From positions 1-36,102 of the IMG/VR virus record IMGVR_UViG_3300032116_000663: a stretch of 36,102 nt of DNA. The stretch is one strand, 5' to 3'. A model generated the notes under the pieces. It was not told the origin of the DNA and did not search any database. It saw only the letters and a list, made by a program, of their open reading frames with translations. The stretch is from a virus. Both the position numbers and the translations under genes were made by a program. Positions 6,452 to 11,766 of the stretch are shown here, in pieces (the stretch's first letter is position 1; every line of letters starts with the position of its first letter).

Positions 6452-6475
6452 TGTTTTTTTTTTAGATTGTTAGTA

Positions 6476-6667
6476 TTAAAATGGACACTTATTGTCCTTT
6501 CTTTCTTTTATTCCCTTCCATTCACGGGATAGTTTTTCTCGTATTGCAATTCTGATAAACTCGTTTACATTTACATCGTAATCCTCAAGTTTTTTGAGTG
6601 CCTTTTTTTGAGTTTCGGTAAAACTTAATACCTTTTTGTAAGTTAGTTGTAATTCAATTGGTTTCAT
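6476..6667 (-). CDS. Ribbon-helix-helix-like small DNA-binding protein
   Basis: This 63-aa protein has a basic N-terminal strand (IELQLTYKKVLSFTETQ) followed by two helices: KKALKKLEDY and the VNEFIRIAIREKLSREW pattern. This is typical of Arc/CopG-type repressors (N/SEFIRxAIxEKL). It would dimerise and bind DNA. I prefer the ATG at 6667; the one at 6700 adds HLRTITISIS, which is not part of the fold. It lies between the methyltransferase and the DnaA-domain gene, a suitable position for an early regulator. A possible target is the inverted repeat at 35136-35166, but that is a guess. Confidence 0.6.
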   Translation of the reverse strand: MKPIELQLTYKKVLSFTETQKKALKKLEDYDVNVNEFIRIAIREKLSREWKGIKERKDNKCPF

Positions 6668-6715
6668 AGATATAGATATTGTTATGGTACGCAAGTGCAA
6701 TAGTTACAGGAAATA

Positions 6716-7645
6716 CTACGGAACTTCATAAAAAGACAATATGTGTTCTATTATTGGCAATGTCCATCCATCTCCTAATAAACTACCTGCTTCTTCTTCT
6801 GAAAGTATATCGCAATAATTGTCTAAAAACCCTTGTAATCTGCACATTTCTATTTTTGAAAATACCCTCAATTTATCATTTTCTATTATTTCACAATAGC
6901 TTCCAAAATCAACTCTATTTTTCAAAAACTTTTGTAGGGCAATTTCACTTTTAGGACAAGCACCAATATATCTTTGAATAAGTGCATTTGATTTTTCTTT
7001 GTTTACTTTGCCACTTAAAATTATATCTTGTAATTTTATTTTTAAATCTTTTGGTTGCGGTATATCAGAAACAATATCAAACATTGTTTCTTTTGTTTTT
7101 ATGTTAGTCCAATAATACCTATCTCTTAATTGTGCTGTTAACAAACTACTATTTATTCTTGCCGGATAAACACCTAATGCTCTACTCATTATTCCAATAT
7201 CTTTTTTTGATGCAGAACCTACATTTTCTTGCAAAAACTTTACATTTGGGTTTAATGATTTGCAATAATTTAGTATTTCAACAAACGTAAAAAACAAACT
7301 ACTTTTATCCCCATTTAAACCTGCGCCTTTACCAATACTGCTTAAATCTTGACAAGGGCTTCCACTTCCTATAAAATCAATACTACTCCAATCAATATTC
7401 CATTTTCTCCAATTTCTAATATCTCCAACTTGTATTACATCAGGGAAATGATGTTGTTGCAATTTAATAGCATAGGTTTTAATTTCACTTGAATAGTAGT
7501 TGTTTACTTTTATTCCTAAGTTTTCAAATGCTTGTCGTAAAGTTCCCATACCATTGAAAAGAGAAACCACGTTAATAGACCGTACTTCCTGTAACACTTG
7601 CTTTGCAAAAGCGGGGGTTTCGTCTATATTTTCAACTTTCTGCAT
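6716..7645 (-). CDS. DNA cytosine-5 methyltransferase
   Basis: This 309-aa enzyme is predicted to transfer a methyl group from SAM to C5 of cytosine. All key motifs are present in order. Motif I is VVSLFNGMGTLRQAFENLG (about 26-44). Motif IV is GSGSPCQDLSS with catalytic C98. Motif VI is FLQENVGS (E140-N-V). Motif VIII is QLRDRYYWTN (R174, R176). The C-terminal motifs include RLQGF and LLGDGWTLPII near residue 295. The target-recognition region (about 185-250) is short. No restriction endonuclease is adjacent, so it is likely an orphan phage enzyme that protects phage DNA from host restriction. It is followed by the ribbon-helix-helix gene and preceded, after 73 bp, by a second methyltransferase-like gene. 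Confidence 0.92.
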   Translation of the reverse strand: MQKVENIDETPAFAKQVLQEVRSINVVSLFNGMGTLRQAFENLGIKVNNYYSSEIKTYAIKLQQHHFPDVIQVGDIRNWRKWNIDWSSIDFIGSGSPCQDLSSIGKGAGLNGDKSSLFFTFVEILNYCKSLNPNVKFLQENVGSASKKDIGIMSRALGVYPARINSSLLTAQLRDRYYWTNIKTKETMFDIVSDIPQPKDLKIKLQDIILSGKVNKEKSNALIQRYIGACPKSEIALQKFLKNRVDFGSYCEIIENDKLRVFSKIEMCRLQGFLDNYCDILSEEEAGSLLGDGWTLPIIEHILSFYEVP

Positions 7646-7718
7646 CTAATTATCTTTTGTGGTTAATTCAACATTTGTTCTTTTAAGCCCCGCCTTCGCA
7701 AAGCACCATACGTTATAT

Positions 7719-8369
7719 TCAATTTGTTTTAATTTTTCCCACCGCACGCATTACCTCTAAACATAATTCGTTTGGTATTTTACTACGATCAAAGCTGCCT
7801 TTTTTGCCTTGTGTTCCTGTTTTAGATCCTCTTGGCGCACGTTCGTGGTTGCAATTTGGATTACCATTTTTACACATTGGTCTTGGTTGCCAATTTTCGT
7901 TATTAGTCCATATATCCGTTGGCTTTGCTCTATCATCTCCATATTGGCAATACCAAACAGTATGTCGTTTAAACCTTTGCATAAATGGCATTTTACGCAG
8001 CATCCCTCTTGGGTTCTCAATGTAAAATATGAAGTTTGGATTTAGTTTTAACCATTCATCTATCATTGATATAAAATGTTGGTTTACTCTATCGCACTTT
8101 ATAGCGTATTCGCTTTTGGGTTCAATACTATTTGTTCTGTGAGTTGAACAAGCAGCTATTGAGTAAGTTGTGCAATCGGGAGAAAACCAACCCCAATCAG
8201 GTATAAATGGCACATCTTCAATCTTCATATTTTCCACATCGCCAACGTAATCAATATTTTCAAATGGCTGCCAATCCACACTAAAAACTTTCATTCCTAA
8301 ACTTTCGGCAGCTTTGCCAATGGATCTACTCCCTGCAAAAAATTCTACTCCTTTTATTTCTTCTTTCAT
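7719..8369 (-). CDS. Divergent DNA cytosine methyltransferase-like protein
   Basis: This 216-aa protein is shorter than a classical C5 enzyme. It has motif I EFFAGSRSIGKAAESLGM (about 9-26) and an acidic motif II end (VDWQ). The motif IV-like WGWFSPDCTTYS has the Cys after an inserted Asp (P64-D-C66 instead of PC). The motif VI-like FYIENPRGML is E118-N-P where ENV is usual. KPTDIWTN follows, with a late Cys pair (C166, C173). Such short proteins occur widely in phages as cytosine methyltransferases, possibly acting on DNA with a different target or modification. It is flanked upstream by the attC-like inverted repeat at 8403-8453, so it may have been acquired separately. Confidence 0.75.
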   Translation of the reverse strand: MKEEIKGVEFFAGSRSIGKAAESLGMKVFSVDWQPFENIDYVGDVENMKIEDVPFIPDWGWFSPDCTTYSIAACSTHRTNSIEPKSEYAIKCDRVNQHFISMIDEWLKLNPNFIFYIENPRGMLRKMPFMQRFKRHTVWYCQYGDDRAKPTDIWTNNENWQPRPMCKNGNPNCNHERAPRGSKTGTQGKKGSFDRSKIPNELCLEVMRAVGKIKTN

Positions 8370-8402
8370 AATTCCTTCGCTAAAAATTAAAACAAACTAA
8401 AT

Positions 8403-8453
8403 ATAACAGCACATTGGCGGCATTAAAACGACCGCCAATCTGCAAAACGTTAT
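8403..8453. repeat. attC-like imperfect palindrome upstream of the methyltransferase gene
   Basis: Plus strand: ATAAC (8403-8407) pairs with GTTAT (8449-8453), GCA (8409-8411) with TGC (8441-8443), and ATTGGCGG (8413-8420) with CCGCCAAT (8432-8439). An 11-nt loop, a C/C mismatch and a 5-versus-1 internal loop complete the fold. Boxes separated by an unpaired spacer and an extrahelical-type mismatch resemble an integron attC hairpin, although the GTTRRRY core is not matched exactly. It is markedly GC-richer than its surroundings. No U-tract follows on either strand, so it is not a standard terminator. Confidence 0.5.
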
Positions 8454-8503
8454 CAGAATGACTTATCATACATTAAAGACTATATTCATAGTTAATGAAT
8501 GAT

Positions 8504-8698
8504 TTACTCGCCATCCAATTCTATGTTAGCATTTTTCTTTTTGAACGACTTGAACTCAGGATGGCTCTCGATAAATATCTTGCCAAATGCCTCGCCTTTT
8601 TTTAAACTACTACTCGGCTCTGTTGCCTTGTAAATTATTGAGTTCACAAATGCCATTTGCATCGGTGAAATGATGTATTGAATTTTTTTCTTTGACAT
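8504..8698 (-). CDS. Small hypothetical protein
   Basis: This 64-aa protein is not recognised. It is basic at the N-terminus (SKKKIQYIISPMQMAFVNSII) and has a Lys-rich segment before an acidic end (NIELDGE). It has no membrane or Cys motifs. Its start overlaps the region of the preceding gene's stop (1-bp gap), so both are translated from the promoter at 8889-8918. The attC-like palindrome follows 51 bp downstream. It is an early gene of unknown role, possibly aimed at a host target. Confidence 0.55.
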   Translation of the reverse strand: MSKKKIQYIISPMQMAFVNSIIYKATEPSSSLKKGEAFGKIFIESHPEFKSFKKKNANIELDGE

Positions 8699-8699
8699 A

Positions 8700-8867
8700 T
8701 TAATTGTGTTTTGTGGTTATTCCGTTGTGAGTAGTCTGCCAAATTCTTATCTTTTTTTCTTCTTTTTTTGGCTGTTGAACGTGGTATCTATCACGATGTG
8801 AGGTACACCATTCATACTTTAGTAGTAGGTTGTTTAGATAGTCTGTAAATTGATTTAGTTTTTTCAT
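8700..8867 (-). CDS. Small basic hypothetical protein, first early gene
   Basis: This 55-aa protein starts MKKLNQFTDYLNNLLLKYEW and ends in a basic, His-rich tail. I chose the ATG at 8867. It lies 22 nt downstream of the -7 element of the promoter at 8889-8918 and after the leader AACAAAACACAATTAAT. The longer frame up to 8921 would start inside the promoter. It is the first gene after the lysis terminator and promoter, hence probably among the first expressed. No family is recognised. Confidence 0.55.
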   Translation of the reverse strand: MKKLNQFTDYLNNLLLKYEWCTSHRDRYHVQQPKKEEKKIRIWQTTHNGITTKHN

Positions 8868-8888
8868 ATTAATTGTGTTTTGTTGTTT

Positions 8889-8918
8889 GCAAAAATATAC
8901 AATTATATTAATATACAA
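8889..8918 (-). promoter_or_regulatory. Bacteroidota-type early promoter
   Basis: The minus strand shows TTG (8918-8916), 18 nt, then TATTTTTGC (8897-8889). It is a 29/30 match to the promoter at 5207-5236. It sits between the terminator of the lysis cassette (8971-8994) and the first early gene (8867), which is where an early promoter is expected. Confidence 0.75.
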
Positions 8919-8970
8919 CACAACTATATTTAATTATCTGATACTCAAATAGATTAATTTTATAGAAACG

Positions 8971-8994
8971 AAAAAACCCACTATAAAGTGGGCT
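8971..8994 (-). terminator. Intrinsic terminator of the lysis/late operon
   Basis: On the minus strand GCCCACT-TTAT-AGTGGG is followed directly by TTTTTT: a 6-bp GC-rich stem, a 4-nt loop and a U-tract. It lies 36 bp after the spanin stop and just before the early promoter, separating late from early transcription. Confidence 0.85.
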
Positions 8995-9029
8995 TTCCGA
9001 ACAATCAATTACCAGTCTATGAAAACTAA

Positions 9030-9551
9030 TTAAGACAAAGGAAAGTATTTCTTTTTGATTTTCCAAACTGCTACCAAAATAAACAGAAAGAATGTTATTC
9101 CTATTGTTATCCACATCCACAATGGCAATGACCATTTCTTGACTTCCTTAACTTTTACTAACTCGCTTTTTGACTTGCTTTCTTTTGACTTGTCAGATTT
9201 TGACAAATCTATTTTTTTGCTTTCTGTGGATGTTTCTTTTTTATCCTCTTTACCTTTTGCAATTATATTGCCTTTAATATTGGTTTTAGTCGTTGTGGTG
9301 CGATTAATAACCTTGCCACTATCATTCATAACCTCATAGATAGTTACCTCGCTTAAATCGAAAAATTCAGTCTTTACATCGGAGGTGAATGTTGATACTA
9401 TCTCTTTCTCAATCTCTACTTTGGCAACACTATCAGTTTTTATTTCTTGCTCAGTCTTACTTTCCTCTTTCTTTTTCTCTTTGCGAATATTCTTGATGAC
9501 ACTACAACTAATCGTTGTTGCTATCAGTAGGACCAGGATTAGTTTTTTCAT
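9030..9551 (-). CDS. Candidate unimolecular spanin (lipoprotein with C-terminal membrane anchor)
   Basis: From the ATG at 9551 the 173-aa protein begins with a lipoprotein signal, MKKLILVLLIATTISC, with the lipidated Cys at residue 16. A long charged region rich in Lys/Glu follows (likely helical or extended). A transmembrane helix lies near the C-terminus (WMWITIGITFFLFILVAVW, about 140-163) and a basic tail ends the protein. An outer-membrane lipid anchor plus an inner-membrane helix in one chain is the u-spanin architecture (phage T1 gp11), used to fuse the membranes in the last step of lysis. It overlaps the holin-like gene by 44 nt, and a terminator follows. The longer in-frame ATG at 9740 would bury the lipobox, so I reject it. 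Confidence 0.75.
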   Translation of the reverse strand: MKKLILVLLIATTISCSVIKNIRKEKKKEESKTEQEIKTDSVAKVEIEKEIVSTFTSDVKTEFFDLSEVTIYEVMNDSGKVINRTTTTKTNIKGNIIAKGKEDKKETSTESKKIDLSKSDKSKESKSKSELVKVKEVKKWSLPLWMWITIGITFFLFILVAVWKIKKKYFPLS

Positions 9552-9807
9552 TTTTCTTGTTTTTTTCTGATTGTAATAAGTTAAATCCTGCCGCAATAAA
9601 AAGAGGCGAAATAAATAAAATAAAATCCGTAATACTTGCCTTGAGAACCACCATAATAAAATAAGTCCAATACATAGCAAGGATAGTAGTAACAAATAAA
9701 CTACGCTCAATCTTTTTGCTACTAAGGAAACTCTTTTCATTGCTGAATGTATGGTATAAATCCTTTAAAGTATTTAATGAAATATTTTTTAGGAATGTTC
9801 GCCACAT
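9508..9807 (-). CDS. Holin-like membrane protein
   Basis: This 99-aa protein has a soluble N-terminus (about 1-32) and two predicted transmembrane helices: SLFVTTILAMYWTYFIMVVL (about 36-55) and ITDFILFISPLFIAAGFNLL (about 58-77). A charged tail rich in Lys, Glu and Asn follows. Size and topology fit a class II holin, which would form the inner-membrane lesion that releases or activates the lytic enzyme. It starts within the stop codon of the DUF5675 gene (TAATG overlap) and its end overlaps the spanin start, making a compact lysis cassette. Holins are too diverse for the motif alone to prove this; context carries the call. Confidence 0.65.
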   Translation of the reverse strand: MWRTFLKNISLNTLKDLYHTFSNEKSFLSSKKIERSLFVTTILAMYWTYFIMVVLKASITDFILFISPLFIAAGFNLLQSEKNKKNEKTNPGPTDSNND

Positions 9808-10274
9808 TATGCTAATGGAATTATCTTTTGGTCAACAATTTGTATCTCCATTTCTTCGTACTTCTTGAGCAATGCCATCAACTCCCTAAATGCTGTTCTG
9901 CTTTCGCTGATCCAATCTTTAGCTTGTTTCTTGCCTACCAAAACACAACCTTTGCTGTGTTGTGGGCCATTGCCCGGATGGATTAAAATGTATTCATAAC
10001 CTTTAACATTCTGCAGGTGTGGAGTTGTAATCTTAAATCCCGGTGAATACCTCATATTCATTTCATATGTTCCTCCCTGTATGGCTGTTTCTCCAAATAC
10101 TTTCTGCTCTCCCTTATCGTCTAAATCTCCATCCCTATTCCAATCTCTGCAAGTATCTTCAAGAGTGTAGCAGATGAATTTAGGAACTATTGTTTGGACA
10201 TCTTTGTAATATAGTTTACCAATGGTGGATTTGTCTGTGTAAACTTCCCTTTCTAAAATTAGGCTGATTTTCAT
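9807..10274 (-). CDS. DUF5675-family protein, candidate lytic enzyme
   Basis: This 155-aa protein follows the DUF5675 pattern. An early ICYTLED is followed by GETAIQGGTYEMNM, and the hallmark YILIHPGN-GPQHSKGCVLVG contains H99, H106 and C110. H...SxGC recalls the His/Cys site of YkuD L,D-transpeptidases, so a cysteine-dependent activity on peptidoglycan is conceivable. An insertion at about 44-53 (DWNRDGDLDD) looks like an EF-hand/dockerin calcium loop. The gene lies directly before the holin-like and spanin genes, and no lysozyme, amidase or peptidase is recognisable elsewhere. It is therefore the best endolysin candidate. Family membership is fairly sure; the enzymatic role is inference. 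Confidence 0.75.
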   Translation of the reverse strand: MKISLILEREVYTDKSTIGKLYYKDVQTIVPKFICYTLEDTCRDWNRDGDLDDKGEQKVFGETAIQGGTYEMNMRYSPGFKITTPHLQNVKGYEYILIHPGNGPQHSKGCVLVGKKQAKDWISESRTAFRELMALLKKYEEMEIQIVDQKIIPLA

Positions 10275-10495
10275 AAATTAGTTTTTGCTGTTGCCTCTTT
10301 TACTTCTTCTTCCAACATTCTTAGATTGGCTTCGCTTTCTGTCATTACTTGGTGTAATTCATCGTAAGGCACATTCTTAGTTACTCCGTTGTAAATTAGC
10401 TTTGCCTCTTTCTTTTCGGGGTAGTTGGCAATTACTTTGTAAACTTGGTTTTTGTAGATGGCGGATGGGCCGTGTGTGTAGTTAGTTGGTGTCAT
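10271..10495 (-). CDS. Small hypothetical protein of the lysis region
   Basis: This 74-aa soluble protein has a beta-rich N-terminal half, AIYKNQVYKVIANYPEKKEAKLIYNGVTKNV, reminiscent of a small SH3-like barrel. An acidic helical tail follows (TESEANLRMLEEEVKEATAK). It overlaps both neighbours by 4 nt (ATGA-type), so it is translationally coupled between the coiled-coil membrane protein and the DUF5675 gene. The ATG follows AACAATCTAAAAAAACAACT, a typical leader here. An accessory role in lysis, such as wall binding, is only a guess. Confidence 0.6.
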   Translation of the reverse strand: MTPTNYTHGPSAIYKNQVYKVIANYPEKKEAKLIYNGVTKNVPYDELHQVMTESEANLRMLEEEVKEATAKTNL

Positions 10496-10857
10496 AGTTG
10501 TTTTTTTAGATTGTTTAACTTAGCTTCAATTTTTTCTAATCTATCTTCAATTACTTCGTGCATTTCTAATACTTTTTGCACCCTTTCAATGGTGTGTATT
10601 GCTTGATTGATAATGTTGCTATCTCGATGTATTTTAGCAGATATTTCTTTCTTAAATTCTTTAAAATCGTTTTTTAAATCAATTATATCACTTTCAATTC
10701 TTTGTACTTTCAATTCGTTAAAATCGTAAAGTTTCTGTATATCTGTTGAGTGTTCTTCTACTTTCTTTTCTACCTTAACAACTCGTGAATGGAATAGTCC
10801 GTATAGCACTGAAATCAACCCCATACATACTACTAATAATTGACTGAATGTAATCAT
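10492..10857 (-). CDS. N-terminally anchored coiled-coil protein
   Basis: This 121-aa protein has one N-terminal transmembrane helix (ITFSQLLVVCMGLISVLYGLF, about 2-22). Almost unbroken heptad-like helices follow to the end (VVKVEKKVEEHSTDIQKLYD ... RLEKIEAKLNNLKKQL). The topology resembles XhlA-type lysis accessory proteins and other phage membrane-anchored coiled coils. It sits in the chain of 4-8 nt overlapping genes leading to the lysis enzymes. A holin partner or antiholin is possible; the sequence alone cannot decide. Confidence 0.6.
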   Translation of the reverse strand: MITFSQLLVVCMGLISVLYGLFHSRVVKVEKKVEEHSTDIQKLYDFNELKVQRIESDIIDLKNDFKEFKKEISAKIHRDSNIINQAIHTIERVQKVLEMHEVIEDRLEKIEAKLNNLKKQL

Positions 10858-11243
10858 AACTTACTTGCAAAAATGTATTTAAAAAATAATTCAAATGTAA
10901 CGCCAAATAAGGCTCTTAATAAAATCAGATGTACAATCGCCTCACGATAACCAAAATCGTGCAATGCAATCAAAAATAACGCTAAAAAAAATGTATTTAA
11001 GAATATGAATTGTAACAAGTGCCAACCATCGGTGAGGAATACAAACAATGTAGAACTGAATGGATAATCTTCTCCAAGTTCAGGCTTTCCATCCCTCCAT
11101 TTGTTTTGCCAACTATATTCTGAGTTCCAAAATCTATGATTTAATTTTGCGAATATACTTTCGTAAAAATGAAAGTTAAGTTTGTCCATCGCTGCTTTGG
11201 CAATCGCTGAAAACATTACTAATATGTAAATGTGGCTAATCAT
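10854..11243 (-). CDS. Conserved phage membrane protein
   Basis: This 129-aa protein starts with a hydrophobic helix (ISHIYILVMFSAIAKAAMD). A conserved-looking soluble loop follows, NSEYSWQNKWRDGKPELGEDYPFSSTLFVFLTDGWHLLQF in two parts. After it come two or three membrane helices (FIFLNTFFLALFLIALHDF; AIVHLILLRALFGVTFELFFKYIF). I recognise the YSWxNKW...G...FPFSSTxxVxLTDGWH pattern from Bacteroidota and their phages, with no assigned function. It overlaps the previous gene by 8 nt and the next by 4 nt. Confidence 0.6.
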   Translation of the reverse strand: MISHIYILVMFSAIAKAAMDKLNFHFYESIFAKLNHRFWNSEYSWQNKWRDGKPELGEDYPFSSTLFVFLTDGWHLLQFIFLNTFFLALFLIALHDFGYREAIVHLILLRALFGVTFELFFKYIFASKL

Positions 11244-11421
11244 TGATTATAGCGTATAATACCATTGCAAACAAATGTAGCACTAATGCAAATGCTATTA
11301 GTAAAGCTGTAATTCCAAAGGCATCCTTAGTTATAACTAAGTTGATTTCAAATATTAACAATATCGCTATTAATATTTCCCATTGATATGTTCTCCAAGT
11401 TTTCATAGTTTTTTTTGACAA
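11236..11421 (-). CDS. Small two-span membrane protein
   Basis: This 61-aa protein is mostly hydrophobic: helix 1 about residues 13-30 (WEILIAILLIFEINLVI) and helix 2 about 34-56 (FGITALLIAFALVLHLFAMVLYAI). A short basic N-terminus (SKKTMKTWRTYQ) suggests a cytoplasmic N-end. It lies 5 bp after the fibre-associated 112-aa gene and overlaps the next membrane protein by 8 nt. It could be a second holin or a holin partner. No family is recognised. Confidence 0.55.
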   Translation of the reverse strand: MSKKTMKTWRTYQWEILIAILLIFEINLVITKDAFGITALLIAFALVLHLFAMVLYAIIND

Positions 11422-11426
11422 AAATA

Positions 11427-11765
11427 TTAAAATTTTATAATTGTACTACAAAATTCTGAACTATCTCCATAATCGGTTATAGTTTTCAAATGTGCCATAA
11501 CTTGCTCACTTGATAATTTCCACCAATTAATAATGCTGTTTGCTTCGTCATTATATTCAGTCTGAATCCACAATGCAACCTCGCCTATGCTAATATAATT
11601 ATGGTCTTTCAATACTTTCTCAAGTAATAAATTGTGATAATCGTTTACCTCTTTTTTGTAAAGGTCAATTGGCGAAATATAACTCATTGTTTTTTCTCCG
11701 TTGGTGTCGGTTACTATCCAACTATCAACTCCATTGCCTTGTAATTTGTATGTGAATGTTTTCAT
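11427..11765 (-). CDS. Hypothetical protein following the tail fibre
   Basis: This 112-aa soluble protein begins with a beta segment (TFTYKLQGNGVDSWIVTDTNGEKTMSYISPIDLYKKE, in parts). The rest is helical, with VALWIQTEYNDEANSIINWW. It starts 1 bp after the fibre stop. Small proteins directly after phage fibres are often fibre-assembly chaperones or fibre tip caps, and this is the most likely role by position. No motif confirms it. Confidence 0.55.
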   Translation of the reverse strand: MKTFTYKLQGNGVDSWIVTDTNGEKTMSYISPIDLYKKEVNDYHNLLLEKVLKDHNYISIGEVALWIQTEYNDEANSIINWWKLSSEQVMAHLKTITDYGDSSEFCSTIIKF

Positions 11766-11766
11766 A

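Noticed and set aside
7757-8020. 87-aa minus-strand frame within the short methyltransferase gene
   Set aside because: It overlaps completely with the well-supported methyltransferase frame and has no family pattern.
8403-8453. Rho-independent terminator
   Set aside because: The stem is GC-rich but neither strand has a U-tract after it; the outer boxes and unpaired spacer fit an attC-like element better.
9552-9740. N-terminal extension of the spanin gene (ATG 9740)
   Set aside because: It would put 63 residues before the lipoprotein signal and overlap the holin gene heavily; the internal ATG at 9551 gives a proper signal.
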